A DNA stretch of 64,000 bases from Oscillospiraceae bacterium (GTDB lineage Bacteria; Bacillota; Clostridia; Oscillospirales; Acutalibacteraceae), in contig CAJTCU010000001.1 in NCBI GenBank assembly GCA_910574935.1, positions 421,695 to 485,694 on the forward strand, read 5' to 3'. The notes below the pieces were generated by a model that was given only the letters and a program-made list of their open reading frames with translations, was not told the origin of the DNA and did not search any database. The translations under genes were made by a program, and so were the position numbers. Every line of letters begins with the position of its first letter. Position 1 is the stretch's first letter. Of the stretch, positions 48,136 through 57,245 are shown one piece after another.

Positions 48136-49881
48136 TTATTCAGCCGCCTTGTTCACGCGGTCATAAGCACCCTGGAAGATCTCTACCAGCTCGTTAACGC
48201 CGGCGTCCTCCAGGTCCTTCTTATACTGCTCCCAACCGGCGTCGTCCGTGCCGTTCTGCACCGCATTAGCAATGTAGCGGTCCACGATGTCAGAGATAAC
48301 TGGCTGAATCTGGCCCAGGCGCTGGTTCTCTTCCAGGGTCATCAGCATCTTGGGCACGTTGGTGCCCCGGGCCAGCTGCTCCTCCTTGCCGTTGACATGC
48401 TGGAACTCCAGCAGGGTCTTGGCATCATAGGTGTACTGGCAGTATTTGTCGTAGTACTCGTCCAGAACGATCATGGAGCCGCGGGCAGGAGTGGTGTTCA
48501 CGCGCATGTCGCCGAAGGACTCGTAGGGCTCTACGGGAATGATGTCTCCCCGCTCGTCCAGGTTGAAGCACAGCATGCCGTTCTCATCCTCATAATAGTT
48601 GTAGCCTACTGCGCCCCAGTTGCTCTGGATGGACAGCTTGGGGTCGGAGATCAGGTACTCTACAAAGCAGGCGATGACCTCGGGATACTTACAGGCGTCG
48701 GTGATGGTGGTGCAGGAGGTGTCCTGCATTTCGGAGTAGTTCAGCGGGAAGCCGGAGAGGCCGCCGTCAGCGCCCTTCAGCTGCGGGATGGGGGCGTACT
48801 CGTGGCGCACGTCGTTGCTGGTAATCTGCATGTCAGTCCACACGCCCACCACGCCGGCAATGGCCACGGGCTGGATGAGCTCGCTGTTGGTATAGTTGGT
48901 GGTCGCGCTCTGCTCAAAGCAGTTGACGTTCAACAGGCCGTCGGCATACAGGCCATGGAAGAAGTCGGCGGTCTTACGGATGGACTCATTGCTGCCGGTA
49001 AAGGTGATCTTGCCGTCCAGCAGGGCCAGGTGGTCGGCGTAGGGGTTGCCGTAGCAGTAGCTGTCGGCCTGGCCGAAGCAGCCGGTAAAGCGGTAGAACA
49101 TATTATAGCTGCCAAAGGTGTCTATCTCCTCGGGGCCAAACATGGTCATCAGGGGCACTTCGTCCGCCTGACCGTTGCCGTTCAGGTCGCCGGCGTCCTT
49201 AAAGGCATGAAGCACATCCGAGAGTTCCTCCATGGTAGAGGGCATTTCCTTGTTAACCTTTTTCAGCCACTCCTCGTTGATCAGCAGCGGGCCAGAGGTC
49301 ATAACCAGGCCTTTCATCTGCTCGATATAGGGGAAGCCGTACATATGGCCGTCGGGGGTGCGGATCTCCTTCTGGTACTGGGGGTTATCCTCCAAAATCT
49401 GTACCAGGGTGGGGCAGTACTGCTCAATCAGGTCCTCGGTGGGGGTAAAGATATTCTGGTCCGAGTACTGCACGGCATACTGGCCGCTTTGGCCGCCGAT
49501 GAGGTTCCAGAAGATGTCCGGCAGGTTGTCGCCGGCGGTAAGCATCAGGGAGAGCTTCTCTTCCACAGAGTCGGCAGAGACCACCTGCCAGTCGAATTCA
49601 ATGCCGGTATCCTCTTTCCAGCGCTGCACCATCAGCAGGTCCTTCACCTCCACGGTACGGGCGGCGTCATTAATAATGAAAGCCTTCAGCTTGCCGCCGT
49701 TAGCCTCCTCAAAGGCCGCAGGGTCCTTAATAATCGGTAGATTTCCAGTCAGGTCCAGGTAGTCGGCCTCGGTATTAACGCCCACGTTGCCGCCTTCCCC
49801 GCCGTTGCCGCCATTGCCGCCGCAGGCAGTCAAGCTAAGGACCATCAGCAGGGCCAGCACAAGTGCCAGTGTTTTTTTCAT
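48136..49881 (-). CDS. extracellular solute-binding lipoprotein of sugar ABC importer
   Basis: A 581-residue lipoprotein (LplA/YtcQ group). The signal peptide MKKTLALVLALLMVLSLTAC ends at Cys20, followed by a Gly/Asn-rich linker (GGNGGNGGEGGNVG). Large binding domains follow, with the DNLPDIFWNLIGGQ and calcium-loop-like DLNGNGQADEVPLMTM stretches typical of the group. It catches a sugar outside the cell for the two permeases encoded upstream. The start is set by GGAGG seven bases before the ATG. No ATPase is encoded here; a shared MsmK-type ATPase is likely. Confidence 0.92.
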   Translation of the reverse strand: MKKTLALVLALLMVLSLTACGGNGGNGGEGGNVGVNTEADYLDLTGNLPIIKDPAAFEEANGGKLKAFIINDAARTVEVKDLLMVQRWKEDTGIEFDWQVVSADSVEEKLSLMLTAGDNLPDIFWNLIGGQSGQYAVQYSDQNIFTPTEDLIEQYCPTLVQILEDNPQYQKEIRTPDGHMYGFPYIEQMKGLVMTSGPLLINEEWLKKVNKEMPSTMEELSDVLHAFKDAGDLNGNGQADEVPLMTMFGPEEIDTFGSYNMFYRFTGCFGQADSYCYGNPYADHLALLDGKITFTGSNESIRKTADFFHGLYADGLLNVNCFEQSATTNYTNSELIQPVAIAGVVGVWTDMQITSNDVRHEYAPIPQLKGADGGLSGFPLNYSEMQDTSCTTITDACKYPEVIACFVEYLISDPKLSIQSNWGAVGYNYYEDENGMLCFNLDERGDIIPVEPYESFGDMRVNTTPARGSMIVLDEYYDKYCQYTYDAKTLLEFQHVNGKEEQLARGTNVPKMLMTLEENQRLGQIQPVISDIVDRYIANAVQNGTDDAGWEQYKKDLEDAGVNELVEIFQGAYDRVNKAAE

Positions 49882-50075
49882 GGATTTTACCTCCAAAATA
49901 TTGTATGTTGCCCGGCGGAAAAGCCCAAGGCCCCCTGCCGGGGTAGAACCAAACAGAAAGTGGAACGCTTGCCAAAGCAGGAGCCTTTTGGGCCTTCGGG
50001 CAGGCGTTTTCCGCGCTTTGCGGCCCATGATTGAGCCCGCCCGCAGGAAGCGCCCAAAAAACGTGCTGGCTCCGC

Positions 50076-51011
50076 TTAGCCTTTTACGGCGCCTACCATA
50101 ACGCCTTTGGCAAAGTACTTCTGCACAAAGGGGTACATAATGACCAGCGGGAACGCCGCCAGGGTAACGATCACGTACTTCAGCTGGTCCACCAACTTTT
50201 GCTTTTCTACCAGCTCCGAAGCGGACATGCCCTGTGTCAGCGAGTTGGAAAGCACCAGGTCCCGCAGGATGACCTGCAAAGGCATCTTATTCTGGTCCTG
50301 TAGGAACATAATGGCGTTAAAGTACACATTCCACATAGCTGTGGCATAGAAGAGCACCATAACCGCGATAATGGTTGAGGACAGCGGCAGCGCGATTTTG
50401 AAGAAGAACCCAAAGTCCGAGCAGCCGTCCAGCTGGGCCGCCTCTAAAAGGTCAATAGGCAGGTTCCCCTCAAAGAAGGAGCGGGCTACAATCAGGTTGT
50501 ATACCGAAACCGCGCTGGGAAGAATCAGGGCCCACATGGTGTTGTAAAGCCCCAGGTTGCGCACCACCAAGTACAGGGGAATCATGCCGCCGTTAAAGAA
50601 CATGGTAAAGGTGAACAGGAACATAATAGGCCGCCGGCCCACCATATCCATGCGGGAAAGGGCGTATGCGCCAGGAATGGTGCAACACAGAGACACTATA
50701 ACGGACACCGCCGTATACAGCAGGGTGTTGCCATAGCCGCTCCAAATGCGGGGGTATTCCAGGGCCTCTTTATAGCCGTTGATAAAGGGCTTGGTGGGAA
50801 TAATCAAAAACTGGCCGCTGTTCACCACCGCCGGGTCTGTAAAGGAAGCCACCACTGTGTACCACAGGGGATAAACTATCACAATACTGATAAGGATCAT
50901 CAAAATGGAGTTGAATACGTTAAACACATGGTCGCCGGCCGATTCTTTAGCGCCCACAATGCCAGAGGTTTTTTCAAAGGAGGAGAGCTCCTTCTCTTTA
51001 TTTTTCGCCAT
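50076..51011 (-). CDS. sugar ABC transporter permease (LplC/YtcP type)
   Basis: A 311-residue membrane permease with six predicted helices. The EAA loop that docks the ATPase is EAAQLDGCSDFGFFFKIALP. It ends in YPFVQKYFAKGVMVGAVKG, the usual tail of CUT1 LplC-type permeases. It pairs with the permease gene just upstream (51036-51986). AGAAAGGAGG precedes the chosen ATG of MAKNKEK. Confidence 0.93.
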   Translation of the reverse strand: MAKNKEKELSSFEKTSGIVGAKESAGDHVFNVFNSILMILISIVIVYPLWYTVVASFTDPAVVNSGQFLIIPTKPFINGYKEALEYPRIWSGYGNTLLYTAVSVIVSLCCTIPGAYALSRMDMVGRRPIMFLFTFTMFFNGGMIPLYLVVRNLGLYNTMWALILPSAVSVYNLIVARSFFEGNLPIDLLEAAQLDGCSDFGFFFKIALPLSSTIIAVMVLFYATAMWNVYFNAIMFLQDQNKMPLQVILRDLVLSNSLTQGMSASELVEKQKLVDQLKYVIVTLAAFPLVIMYPFVQKYFAKGVMVGAVKG

Positions 51012-51035
51012 ACCCAAAAGGCCTCCTTTCTAAAA

Positions 51036-51986
51036 TTAGAATATGCTGACGCCGGCCGCTTTTTTGGAAACGGTGTTGGCGCACACCAGAATGACGAAGT
51101 TCACGATTGAGTTAAACAGGCCCACCGCCGTGGCAAAACTGTACTGGGCGTTTTGCAGTCCCACCTTATACACATAGGTGGAGATAATCTCAGATACGTC
51201 TGTGTTCACGTTCGTCTGCATCAAGTAGGCTTTCTCATAGCCCAGGCTCATCACGTTGCCCACAGCCAAAATCAGCATCAGTATCACAGTGGGCATGATC
51301 AGCGGAATGTCAATGTAGATAATCCGCTGCAGCTTGGTGGCTCCGTCAATCACCGCCGCCTCATAAAAGTCGGCGCTAATTCCCGTTAGGGCCGCTATGT
51401 ACACAATGGCGTTAAACCCCATCTGCTGCCACACGGTAGAGCCAATGTACATGGTGCGGAAGTACTCGGGAGCCGAGTTAAAGCTCTGTATGCTGCCCCC
51501 CGCGGCCACAATAGCGTTGTTTATAATGCCGGTGGCGGAGAAGATCATGTTCATAATGCACACGATAATTACGTTAGAAAGGAAGTACGGCGCGTAAGAG
51601 ATGGTCTGCACCACCTTGCGGGCCTTATTGCTGCGCAGCTGGTTAAGCAGCAGCGCGAAAATGATGGGGATGGGGAAAGAAACAATCAGCTGCTCCAGGC
51701 TAAGAACAATGGTGTTCCAAATCGCCGTGGTGGCAATACTGGTGCTGAAGAACTGCTGGAAGTACTTCCAGATGGGGTTTGCCCAGGGGCTGCCCAGAAT
51801 CCCGCCGCCCCGCATCTTAAAGTCCTTAAAGGCGATGATCACGCCATACATGGGATAGTAAGCAAACAGAATCAGCCAGATAAGGGCCGGCAGAAGCAGC
51901 ACATATAGCTGCCAGGAAGAGAGGATACGGGCCAGCGTACCCTTTTCTCCCATTTTTTCTTTACCTTTCGGCATGGCTTTTGCCAT
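51036..51986 (-). CDS. sugar ABC transporter permease (LplB type)
   Basis: A 316-residue permease with six helices. The N-terminal LYVLLLPALIWLILFAYYPM is typical of LplB, and the EAA loop is EAAVIDGATKLQRIIYIDIP. It is the first gene of the importer operon, 24 bases before the second permease. The ATG has a moderate TTGGAG site. Upstream lie a 430-base leader with palindromes and the strong promoter at 52423-52451. Confidence 0.93.
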   Translation of the reverse strand: MAKAMPKGKEKMGEKGTLARILSSWQLYVLLLPALIWLILFAYYPMYGVIIAFKDFKMRGGGILGSPWANPIWKYFQQFFSTSIATTAIWNTIVLSLEQLIVSFPIPIIFALLLNQLRSNKARKVVQTISYAPYFLSNVIIVCIMNMIFSATGIINNAIVAAGGSIQSFNSAPEYFRTMYIGSTVWQQMGFNAIVYIAALTGISADFYEAAVIDGATKLQRIIYIDIPLIMPTVILMLILAVGNVMSLGYEKAYLMQTNVNTDVSEIISTYVYKVGLQNAQYSFATAVGLFNSIVNFVILVCANTVSKKAAGVSIF

Positions 51987-52060
51987 TTGGTTCCAACTCC
52001 AATCTTCGTAAATTGATGGTGCCCTGCGGCACGGGCTGCCGCTTGGTTTTCAGGATACCA

Positions 52061-52149
52061 TTTAGCTGCATACATGCAGCTAAACATAAAGAGGTACCTC
52101 TTTATGTTTAGCTGCATACATGCAGCTAAACATAAAGAGGTACCTCTTT
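52061..52149. repeat. tandemly duplicated palindrome in ABC operon leader
   Basis: Bases 52061-52130 form a 70-bp near-perfect palindrome centred on GGTACC at 52093-52098. Its outer arms are TTTAGCTGCAT-AC-ATGCAGCTAAA. A 43-base unit is exactly repeated (52061-52103 and 52107-52149), giving the order P1-P2-P1-P2. It lies in the transcribed leader, so it would form strong RNA hairpins or a DNA cruciform. Confidence 0.85.
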
Positions 52150-52397
52150 TCGCCTTTTCCTCTGCCGGGTCCACGCCCGGCCTCTTTTTCATAATGATCA
52201 CCCCATCCTTCCCTTTGGGGCCATCTCTCCTTTTTGCTACAATACTTTACACCACAGCATCCTGTATTACTATGTAGAAAGGACTCGGCCCACCTGTTTC
52301 TTTCTGTCCGGCTCCACAGTGCCCCGCAAACACATGCCTTTTTATGCCGATATGTGTTAATTTACCTTAGCTGTTGCCCAGATAGACAGAAAGTTTA

Positions 52398-52419
52398 TTT
52401 CATAACTTAGTTTATGAAA
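52398..52419. promoter_or_regulatory. operator-like inverted repeat at ABC operon start
   Basis: TTTCATAA and TTATGAAA, eight perfect bases each with a six-base spacer, lie at the predicted transcription start. A repressor bound here would block the promoter. The ROK regulator is a candidate binder. Confidence 0.55.
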
Positions 52420-52422
52420 CAT

Positions 52423-52451
52423 ATTGTATACCACCCTAGAAGATCTGTCAA
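52423..52451 (-). promoter_or_regulatory. strong promoter of sugar ABC importer operon
   Basis: TTGACA (52446-52451), a 17-base spacer and TACAAT (52423-52428) on the minus strand. The start would be near 52416, leaving a 430-base leader. Confidence 0.75.
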
Positions 52452-52555
52452 TATATTTTTGCATATTTTGTGGCAGTTCACAATTTGTTCTTGATTTATT
52501 GGTCGTTTTGACTGAATTCCCAAATATGAAATGAATTTTCAGTGATTTTACCATC

Positions 52556-52585
52556 TTTACATCACCCCCTCTTCGGTGGTATCAT
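52556..52585 (+). promoter_or_regulatory. predicted promoter of GH32-fructokinase operon
   Basis: TTTACA (52556-52561), an 18-base spacer and TATCAT (52580-52585). The spacer contains CACC...GGTG. The leader is about 185 bases. Confidence 0.45.
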
Positions 52586-52776
52586 GTGCCTAAGTTAAGG
52601 TTCAAGCTCCTGGCACTTACTAAACTTTTTGTCCTATTTGTCTTATCCTCCATTTAATGAACGAATCCTTTCCATATTTTTAGGTGGTTCATCTCCATTC
52701 TCCATATTCTTTCACCCCTGTCGGGAGCCATCCTTAACTAAATTAAATTATATCCACCATAAAGGAGTCTCCTATC

Positions 52777-54156
52777 ATGAGCACACAAGGCATCCGCGAT
52801 TTTCGTCCCCAGCTACACTTCACCCCCAAGACCGGATGGATCAATGATCCCAACGGCCTGGTATATGAAAACGGCAAGTACCACCTTTTCGCGCAATACT
52901 ATCAAGAGCCCCACTGGGGCCCCATGCACTGGTACCACGCTACCAGCACAGACCTGATCCACTGGGAGCACCTGCCCATTGCCCTGGAGCCTGACGAACT
53001 GGGGTATATTTTCTCCGGCAGCGCGGTTCTGGATGAGAAGAACACCTCCGGCTTCGGCCAGGATGGCAAAGCCCCCCTAGTGGCCATGTACACCAGCCAC
53101 GGCAGCCACAGCACCGTGGACGGCCACGGCCAAGAGCAGCAGAGCATTGCCTATAGCTTAGACGGTATACATTTTACCAAATACCAGGGCAATCCCGTGA
53201 TCCCCAATACAGCCCTGCGGGACTTCCGGGATCCAAAGGTATTTCATAACGCTGTTAAGAATTGCTGGGGCATGGTCTTAGCCGCCGGAGACCATGTGGA
53301 GTTCTACGCCTCTCAAGACCTAAAGAGCTGGACCAAAACCGGCCAGTTCGGTCCACAGGGCAATTACTCCCAGGGTGTGTGGGAGTGCCCGGACCTGTTC
53401 CCCCTAACCGTAAATGGCAGGGAATTGTGGGTTCTGCTGGTCAGCATGGGGCCCAATCCCCAAAATCATGGCGCCCGCATTCAGTATTTTACCGGCTCCT
53501 TCGACGGGGATCAATTCGTCGCCGACGGCCGCTTTACTCAGCCGGAGTTTGTGGACGCGGGCTTTGACAACTATGCGGGCGTCACCTATTCCGGTACCCC
53601 GGAGCGCCTCTTTGTGGGCTGGGCTCTGAATCCCGTATACGCTGGAAATACCCCCACCGGGGAGTACTGCTGCCAAATGACCCTGCCCCGCGCCGCCACC
53701 TTAGCCGATACCCCCAAGGGCGGCCCCCGGCTGGCCTTTGCTCCCAAGGACCAGGCCGCTTTTGGCGAAGCCGCCCCCTGGGACGGCAATTTGTCCGGCG
53801 AGGTATTCAAGCTTACCGTTACCGGCAGCGGGGCCTCCACCATTACCCTAAGCAATGAACAGGGCCAGGCGCTGCGCTTTGGCGTGGACCATCAGAACCA
53901 GGCCTTTGTAGACCGCCGGGAGGCCGGCGCCAAGGACTTTGACCAGTACTTTGGCCAAGACTGGGCCGGGCTGCTGTGTGCCCCCCGGTTCTATGACGGC
54001 CAGTGGGAGGTGCAGTTCATTTTTGACCGCTCCATCTGTGAAATGTACCTAGATGGCGGCACCCGGGTCTTTACTGCCGCCGTCTACCCAGACGCCCCTT
54101 ATACCAAGCTTTCTGCCACCGGCAAGGCTGAAATTCAAATCCACAGTCAAAAATAA
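52777..54156 (+). CDS. GH32 beta-fructofuranosidase (sucrose/fructan hydrolase)
   Basis: A 459-residue cytosolic glycoside hydrolase family 32 enzyme. The nucleophile D24 lies in WINDPNG (21-27), RDP at 151-153 and the acid/base E203 in WECPDLF. A C-terminal beta-sandwich domain (about 330-455) completes it. There is no signal peptide, so the substrate is imported first; sucrose, sucrose-6-P or short fructans are candidates. Because the importer beside it is an ABC type, free sucrose or oligofructan is most likely. It forms an operon with fructokinase; AAAGGAG precedes the ATG. Confidence 0.92.
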   Translation: MSTQGIRDFRPQLHFTPKTGWINDPNGLVYENGKYHLFAQYYQEPHWGPMHWYHATSTDLIHWEHLPIALEPDELGYIFSGSAVLDEKNTSGFGQDGKAPLVAMYTSHGSHSTVDGHGQEQQSIAYSLDGIHFTKYQGNPVIPNTALRDFRDPKVFHNAVKNCWGMVLAAGDHVEFYASQDLKSWTKTGQFGPQGNYSQGVWECPDLFPLTVNGRELWVLLVSMGPNPQNHGARIQYFTGSFDGDQFVADGRFTQPEFVDAGFDNYAGVTYSGTPERLFVGWALNPVYAGNTPTGEYCCQMTLPRAATLADTPKGGPRLAFAPKDQAAFGEAAPWDGNLSGEVFKLTVTGSGASTITLSNEQGQALRFGVDHQNQAFVDRREAGAKDFDQYFGQDWAGLLCAPRFYDGQWEVQFIFDRSICEMYLDGGTRVFTAAVYPDAPYTKLSATGKAEIQIHSQK

Positions 54157-54168
54157 GGAGGAACCCAT

Positions 54169-55164
54169 ATGCCAGATATTTTGCTGACAGGCGAACTGCT
54201 TATCGACTTTTCCCCAGTCAAAGCCCCGGGCTTTGCGGGCGCTGTATATCCAAATCCTGGCGGGGCCCCGGCCAACGTGGCTGTGCAGCTCTCCCGGCTG
54301 GGGGTGTCCGCCGGGTTCATCGGCAAGGTGGGCTGTGACAACTTTGGCCAAACCCTGCGCCGCTGTCTGGAGAAAAACAACGTGGACGCCCACAATTTGA
54401 TTATGGATCCAGACTGCCTGACCACCCTGGCCTTTGTCCATCTAGACGAGAATGGGGACCGCAGCTTTACCTTTTACCGGGATCCCGGCGCGGACACCCA
54501 ACTGCGTACAGAAGAAATCGATATGGCTTCAGTAGAGGGGGCCAGCATTCTGCACTTCGGCTCCCTGTCCCTGACTACTGAGCCCGGCCGCACCACCACC
54601 CTGGAGCTGGTGAAAAAGGCCCGGGAAATGGGCAAGCTGATTTCTTATGACCCCAACTGGCGGCCCGCCCTGTGGAAGTCTGAAGAAGCGGGCATCCAGG
54701 GGATGAGCCTGGGGCTTCCCCTATGCCACGTGCTGAAAATCTCCGAGGAAGAGCTGGCCCTGCTCACCAGCACCGACAGCATTGCAGAAGGCGCTAAAAA
54801 GCTGCACGATATGGGCATAGTGCTTATTATGGTCACCCTGGGGCCCAAGGGCTGCGTCTCTTCCTTCAAAGGACAGCTGCGTCACCACCCCACCTTTGAC
54901 ACCCCTGTGGTAGATACCACAGGCTCTGGCGACAGCTTCTGGGGGTCCTTCCTGTCCCAGCTGTTCCAAAACAGCGTCACGGACCCGGAGAAGCTGGGGG
55001 CCCTGGACCCAGAGCAGTTGGGTGAGTTCTGCCGCTTTGCCAATGCGGCGGGGTCTCTGTGCGCCACCCGGCCGGGCGGCATTCCAGCCCTGGCAGACCG
55101 AGAGGGCATTTTGGCCTGCATGGAAGAATACCCCCTGCTGGAAACAGGCTTTCAAGTAAACTAA
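54169..55164 (+). CDS. PfkB-family fructokinase
   Basis: A 331-residue ribokinase-type sugar kinase. The N-terminal sugar site GGAPANVAVQLSRLG lies at 31-45. The C-terminal signature DTTGSGDSFWGS (249-260) includes catalytic D255. Together with the GH32 gene 12 bases upstream, fructose phosphorylation to fructose-6-P is the natural role. AAGGAGG precedes the ATG. Confidence 0.9.
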   Translation: MPDILLTGELLIDFSPVKAPGFAGAVYPNPGGAPANVAVQLSRLGVSAGFIGKVGCDNFGQTLRRCLEKNNVDAHNLIMDPDCLTTLAFVHLDENGDRSFTFYRDPGADTQLRTEEIDMASVEGASILHFGSLSLTTEPGRTTTLELVKKAREMGKLISYDPNWRPALWKSEEAGIQGMSLGLPLCHVLKISEEELALLTSTDSIAEGAKKLHDMGIVLIMVTLGPKGCVSSFKGQLRHHPTFDTPVVDTTGSGDSFWGSFLSQLFQNSVTDPEKLGALDPEQLGEFCRFANAAGSLCATRPGGIPALADREGILACMEEYPLLETGFQVN

Positions 55165-55326
55165 AGAACAAACCCGCGAGGGACTTATAGGGGGAGGTCG
55201 CCCGGAACAGCGGTTCCCCCAGACGCCTCCTCTCGCTGTGGGCCCTTACCCAATCCACACAATCATTCTTTTCCGCTGATATAAGGCAAGGCACACTTGC
55301 CTGGTCCATTTGTAAAAAATCCCACA

Positions 55327-55363
55327 AAAATTCCCCCGGAGCGCCGCGGCCCTCCGGGGGATC
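55327..55363 (-). terminator. probable terminator of the glycosyltransferase-like gene
   Basis: TCCCCCGGA pairs with TCCGGGGGA around a 12-base loop. On the minus strand AATTTTTG follows. The family 2 element separates it from its gene. Confidence 0.55.
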
Positions 55364-55382
55364 ACTATTATCATAAAAAGGC

Positions 55383-55549
55383 TTAAGGCAACCCCGCACC
55401 ATTCAAAGCACCGTCTTGCTTGCAGATTTTCCGTGATAGCGCACAGCTTTCGCTGGTCAATGGTGAGATGGACGGCGCTCAATCTGTACCCTCTGACGAA
55501 AAATCTGACTGCCCAATACGGTGCTTAGAATTGTGGGGTATTGCCTTAA
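55383..55549 (-). mobile_element. family 2 MITE-like element, copy 2
   Basis: A 167-bp element, TTAAGGCAACCCCGCACC to GTGGGGTATTGCCTTAA. Its reverse complement aligns along the full length with copy 1 (18047-18213), including GCTGTGCGCTA, ACCATTGACCAGCGAAAGC and TCTGACTGCCCAATACGG. Confidence 0.85.
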
Positions 55550-55579
55550 AGTCTTTTAACTTTTAAACTCCAGCAGGTT

Positions 55580-56845
55580 CTATAGCCCATTGTAAAATTC
55601 CAAGGTGCCCGTAAAGTTCACATACAGCCCCAGCAGGAACAACGCCCCCGCCAAGCCCCACAGGACCCACCGGACCACCGCGGGCCCTTTATTCCCCGCC
55701 GCCAGAGCACCGCACAGACACAGGTAGACCGTTGGCAGCAGATCCACAAAATACCGGTTGCCAAAATGGGCCCCGCCCATGGTTTTGTGGGCACAAAGCA
55801 TCAGCCCATGGAAAATGAACAAAAGCGGCACCCCCAGCTTCAGCCAATGTTCCGGCTTCAGCGGCGTCCCGGCCTTCAAGCGAATGTACCCAGCCCAGGC
55901 TCCTGCCGCCAGGGCCAGTATCAGTATGGGATTCACCAAAAAGATATTGCTGCCATTGAACATGGGAAACACCCACCGGCCTGTTTCCGGGTCCACTGTG
56001 GGCATACGCCAAAGGCTGGGCAAATTATTTGCCAGGTAGCTTAGGCTAAACTGCCCATGCTGGGAATTGACAAACTCAGGCAGAAAGTTATGGCCAAACT
56101 CAAAGGGATTTCCAAAGCGCAGTTGGTTCAACACCAGGTACGAGCCCCCCAAAGCCACGGCGGGCAGCAGCCGCCAGTCCTCTTGCCAAAAAAGCCGCTT
56201 CCAGTTTGGCTTGCCGCTTCCCTGGGCATAAAGCAGCAGCCAGCAGGCCACCGGCGTATACAGCACCTGAAAGGGCCGGCACCCCACCGCCGCAACCAAA
56301 AACAGCGCCGCCAGCCCCTTTGCACCCCGGGCCGCGTGGTAAAAGGAGCCTAGGGTTAAGGTAAAAGCCAGGTTTTGGGCCAAAAACCACACCCAGCCGT
56401 CCACTGTCACCTGCAAAAGATTGTTGCCACAGTAAAGGAACACTGGCAGCAGTACACTGGCCGGGGCGCCAAGCCGGAAATGCCTGGCCAGCAGAACCCC
56501 ATAGGCCGTACCTACTAGAAGAGAAGCAAAGGCCAACAAACCGTCTGGCGCGTTTTCGCCAAAAACCGCCGCCAGGGGCAACAGAAGATAGGAGGGCAGG
56601 GGTGGGAAAGACACATAGTACTTGCCCTCATAAATGGCTAGCTCCAGCCAAGGGTAGTCCTGCCCCAAATCCAGGCTTCCCCGCAGCCAAGCGCAGGCCT
56701 GAAGCACATAGGAATTGTAGACGTTGTCCGCCAGCAGCCCCTTGCCCGAAAGCGAGATAAACAGCATGTGGAACAAGGCCACCAGGCCCATAGCCAGAAG
56801 AACCAGGCCAGTCTCCCGATATATAAACTTCTTTGCTCTATCCAT
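55580..56845 (-). CDS. multi-pass membrane protein, glycosyltransferase-like (GT39/ArnT-type)
   Basis: A 421-residue protein with about ten hydrophobic helices. The first loop is typical of lipid-linked sugar transferases: LADNVYNSYVLQACAWLRGS and then QDYPWLELAIYEGKYYVSFP, with Asp/Glu residues. The C-terminal part holds FGNRYFVDLLPTVYLCLCG, as in uncharacterised dolichyl-phosphate mannosyltransferase-like proteins. The acceptor is unknown. AAGAAGGG precedes the ATG. It is single-gene, divergent from the GH3 gene. Confidence 0.75.
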   Translation of the reverse strand: MDRAKKFIYRETGLVLLAMGLVALFHMLFISLSGKGLLADNVYNSYVLQACAWLRGSLDLGQDYPWLELAIYEGKYYVSFPPLPSYLLLPLAAVFGENAPDGLLAFASLLVGTAYGVLLARHFRLGAPASVLLPVFLYCGNNLLQVTVDGWVWFLAQNLAFTLTLGSFYHAARGAKGLAALFLVAAVGCRPFQVLYTPVACWLLLYAQGSGKPNWKRLFWQEDWRLLPAVALGGSYLVLNQLRFGNPFEFGHNFLPEFVNSQHGQFSLSYLANNLPSLWRMPTVDPETGRWVFPMFNGSNIFLVNPILILALAAGAWAGYIRLKAGTPLKPEHWLKLGVPLLFIFHGLMLCAHKTMGGAHFGNRYFVDLLPTVYLCLCGALAAGNKGPAVVRWVLWGLAGALFLLGLYVNFTGTLEFYNGL

Positions 56846-56883
56846 TCTATCAACCCTTCTTTGCCGCCCCGTACGAGTCAGAT

Positions 56884-56930
56884 TATGTTCCGCCTTTTGC
56901 GGAACATAGAAAAGAGCCCGGGCTCTTTTC
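56884..56930. terminator. twin palindromic hairpins in a divergent region
   Basis: TATGTTCCGC/GCGGAACATA (56884-56908) is followed directly by a perfect 22-base palindrome with GAAAAGAGCCC as its half (56909-56930). The second has A4 and T4 on its two sides, as bidirectional terminators do. Its place between two divergent genes is odd. Confidence 0.5.
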
Positions 56931-57172
56931 GCGGTTACTTTTTATTTATCTATGATACTCTTTGGGGGTTGGCTTGTCAAGGACGCGGTCTGGAATGGGA
57001 TTTTCCAAAGAAGTTGCTTTACGCGCAAGCTTTCTGGGGGGGAACAGGAAAAGTTTGGGGAATCTGGCTTTGCCGAGTCTACGCTACTGGGAGGCCATTC
57101 CACTCATTATTTTCTTCTCCAAATAAATACTTGGGTATAAAGGCTCCCATACCCCTTGGATTCATTTCCCCC

Positions 57173-57201
57173 TTGCGCATTTTTCGAATCTCTGTTATAA
57201 T
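57173..57201 (+). promoter_or_regulatory. promoter of GH3 gene
   Basis: TTGCGC (57173-57178), a 17-base spacer ending in TGT, then TATAAT (57196-57201), so the -10 is also extended (TGTTATAAT). Confidence 0.75.
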
Positions 57202-57245
57202 TTTTGGAGATTTCCGCCAATCCCATACAAAAAGGAGCTCTTTTT

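Larger units (their letters stand above)
51987..52776. other. 790-bp divergent control region of the sugar locus
   Basis: The region is much more AT-rich than its surroundings from about 52340 to 52760. It holds the tandem palindrome (52061-52149), a strong minus promoter with operator-like repeat, and a plus promoter for the GH32 gene. No gene is believed. Confidence 0.6.
55165..55579. other. 415-bp convergent region with repeat and terminator
   Basis: It holds a TCCCCCGGA/TCCGGGGGA hairpin (55331-55363) and the family 2 element (55383-55549). Bases 55165-55330 show weak inverted repeats but no gene. Confidence 0.5.
56846..57245. other. 400-bp divergent region with twin hairpins
   Basis: It contains two adjacent strong hairpins (56884-56930) and the GH3 promoter (57173-57201). 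No gene is seen. Confidence 0.5.

Noticed and set aside
52074-52277. Open frames in both strands across the tandem palindrome
   Set aside because: The translation is dictated by the palindrome and no ribosome site or family similarity is seen.
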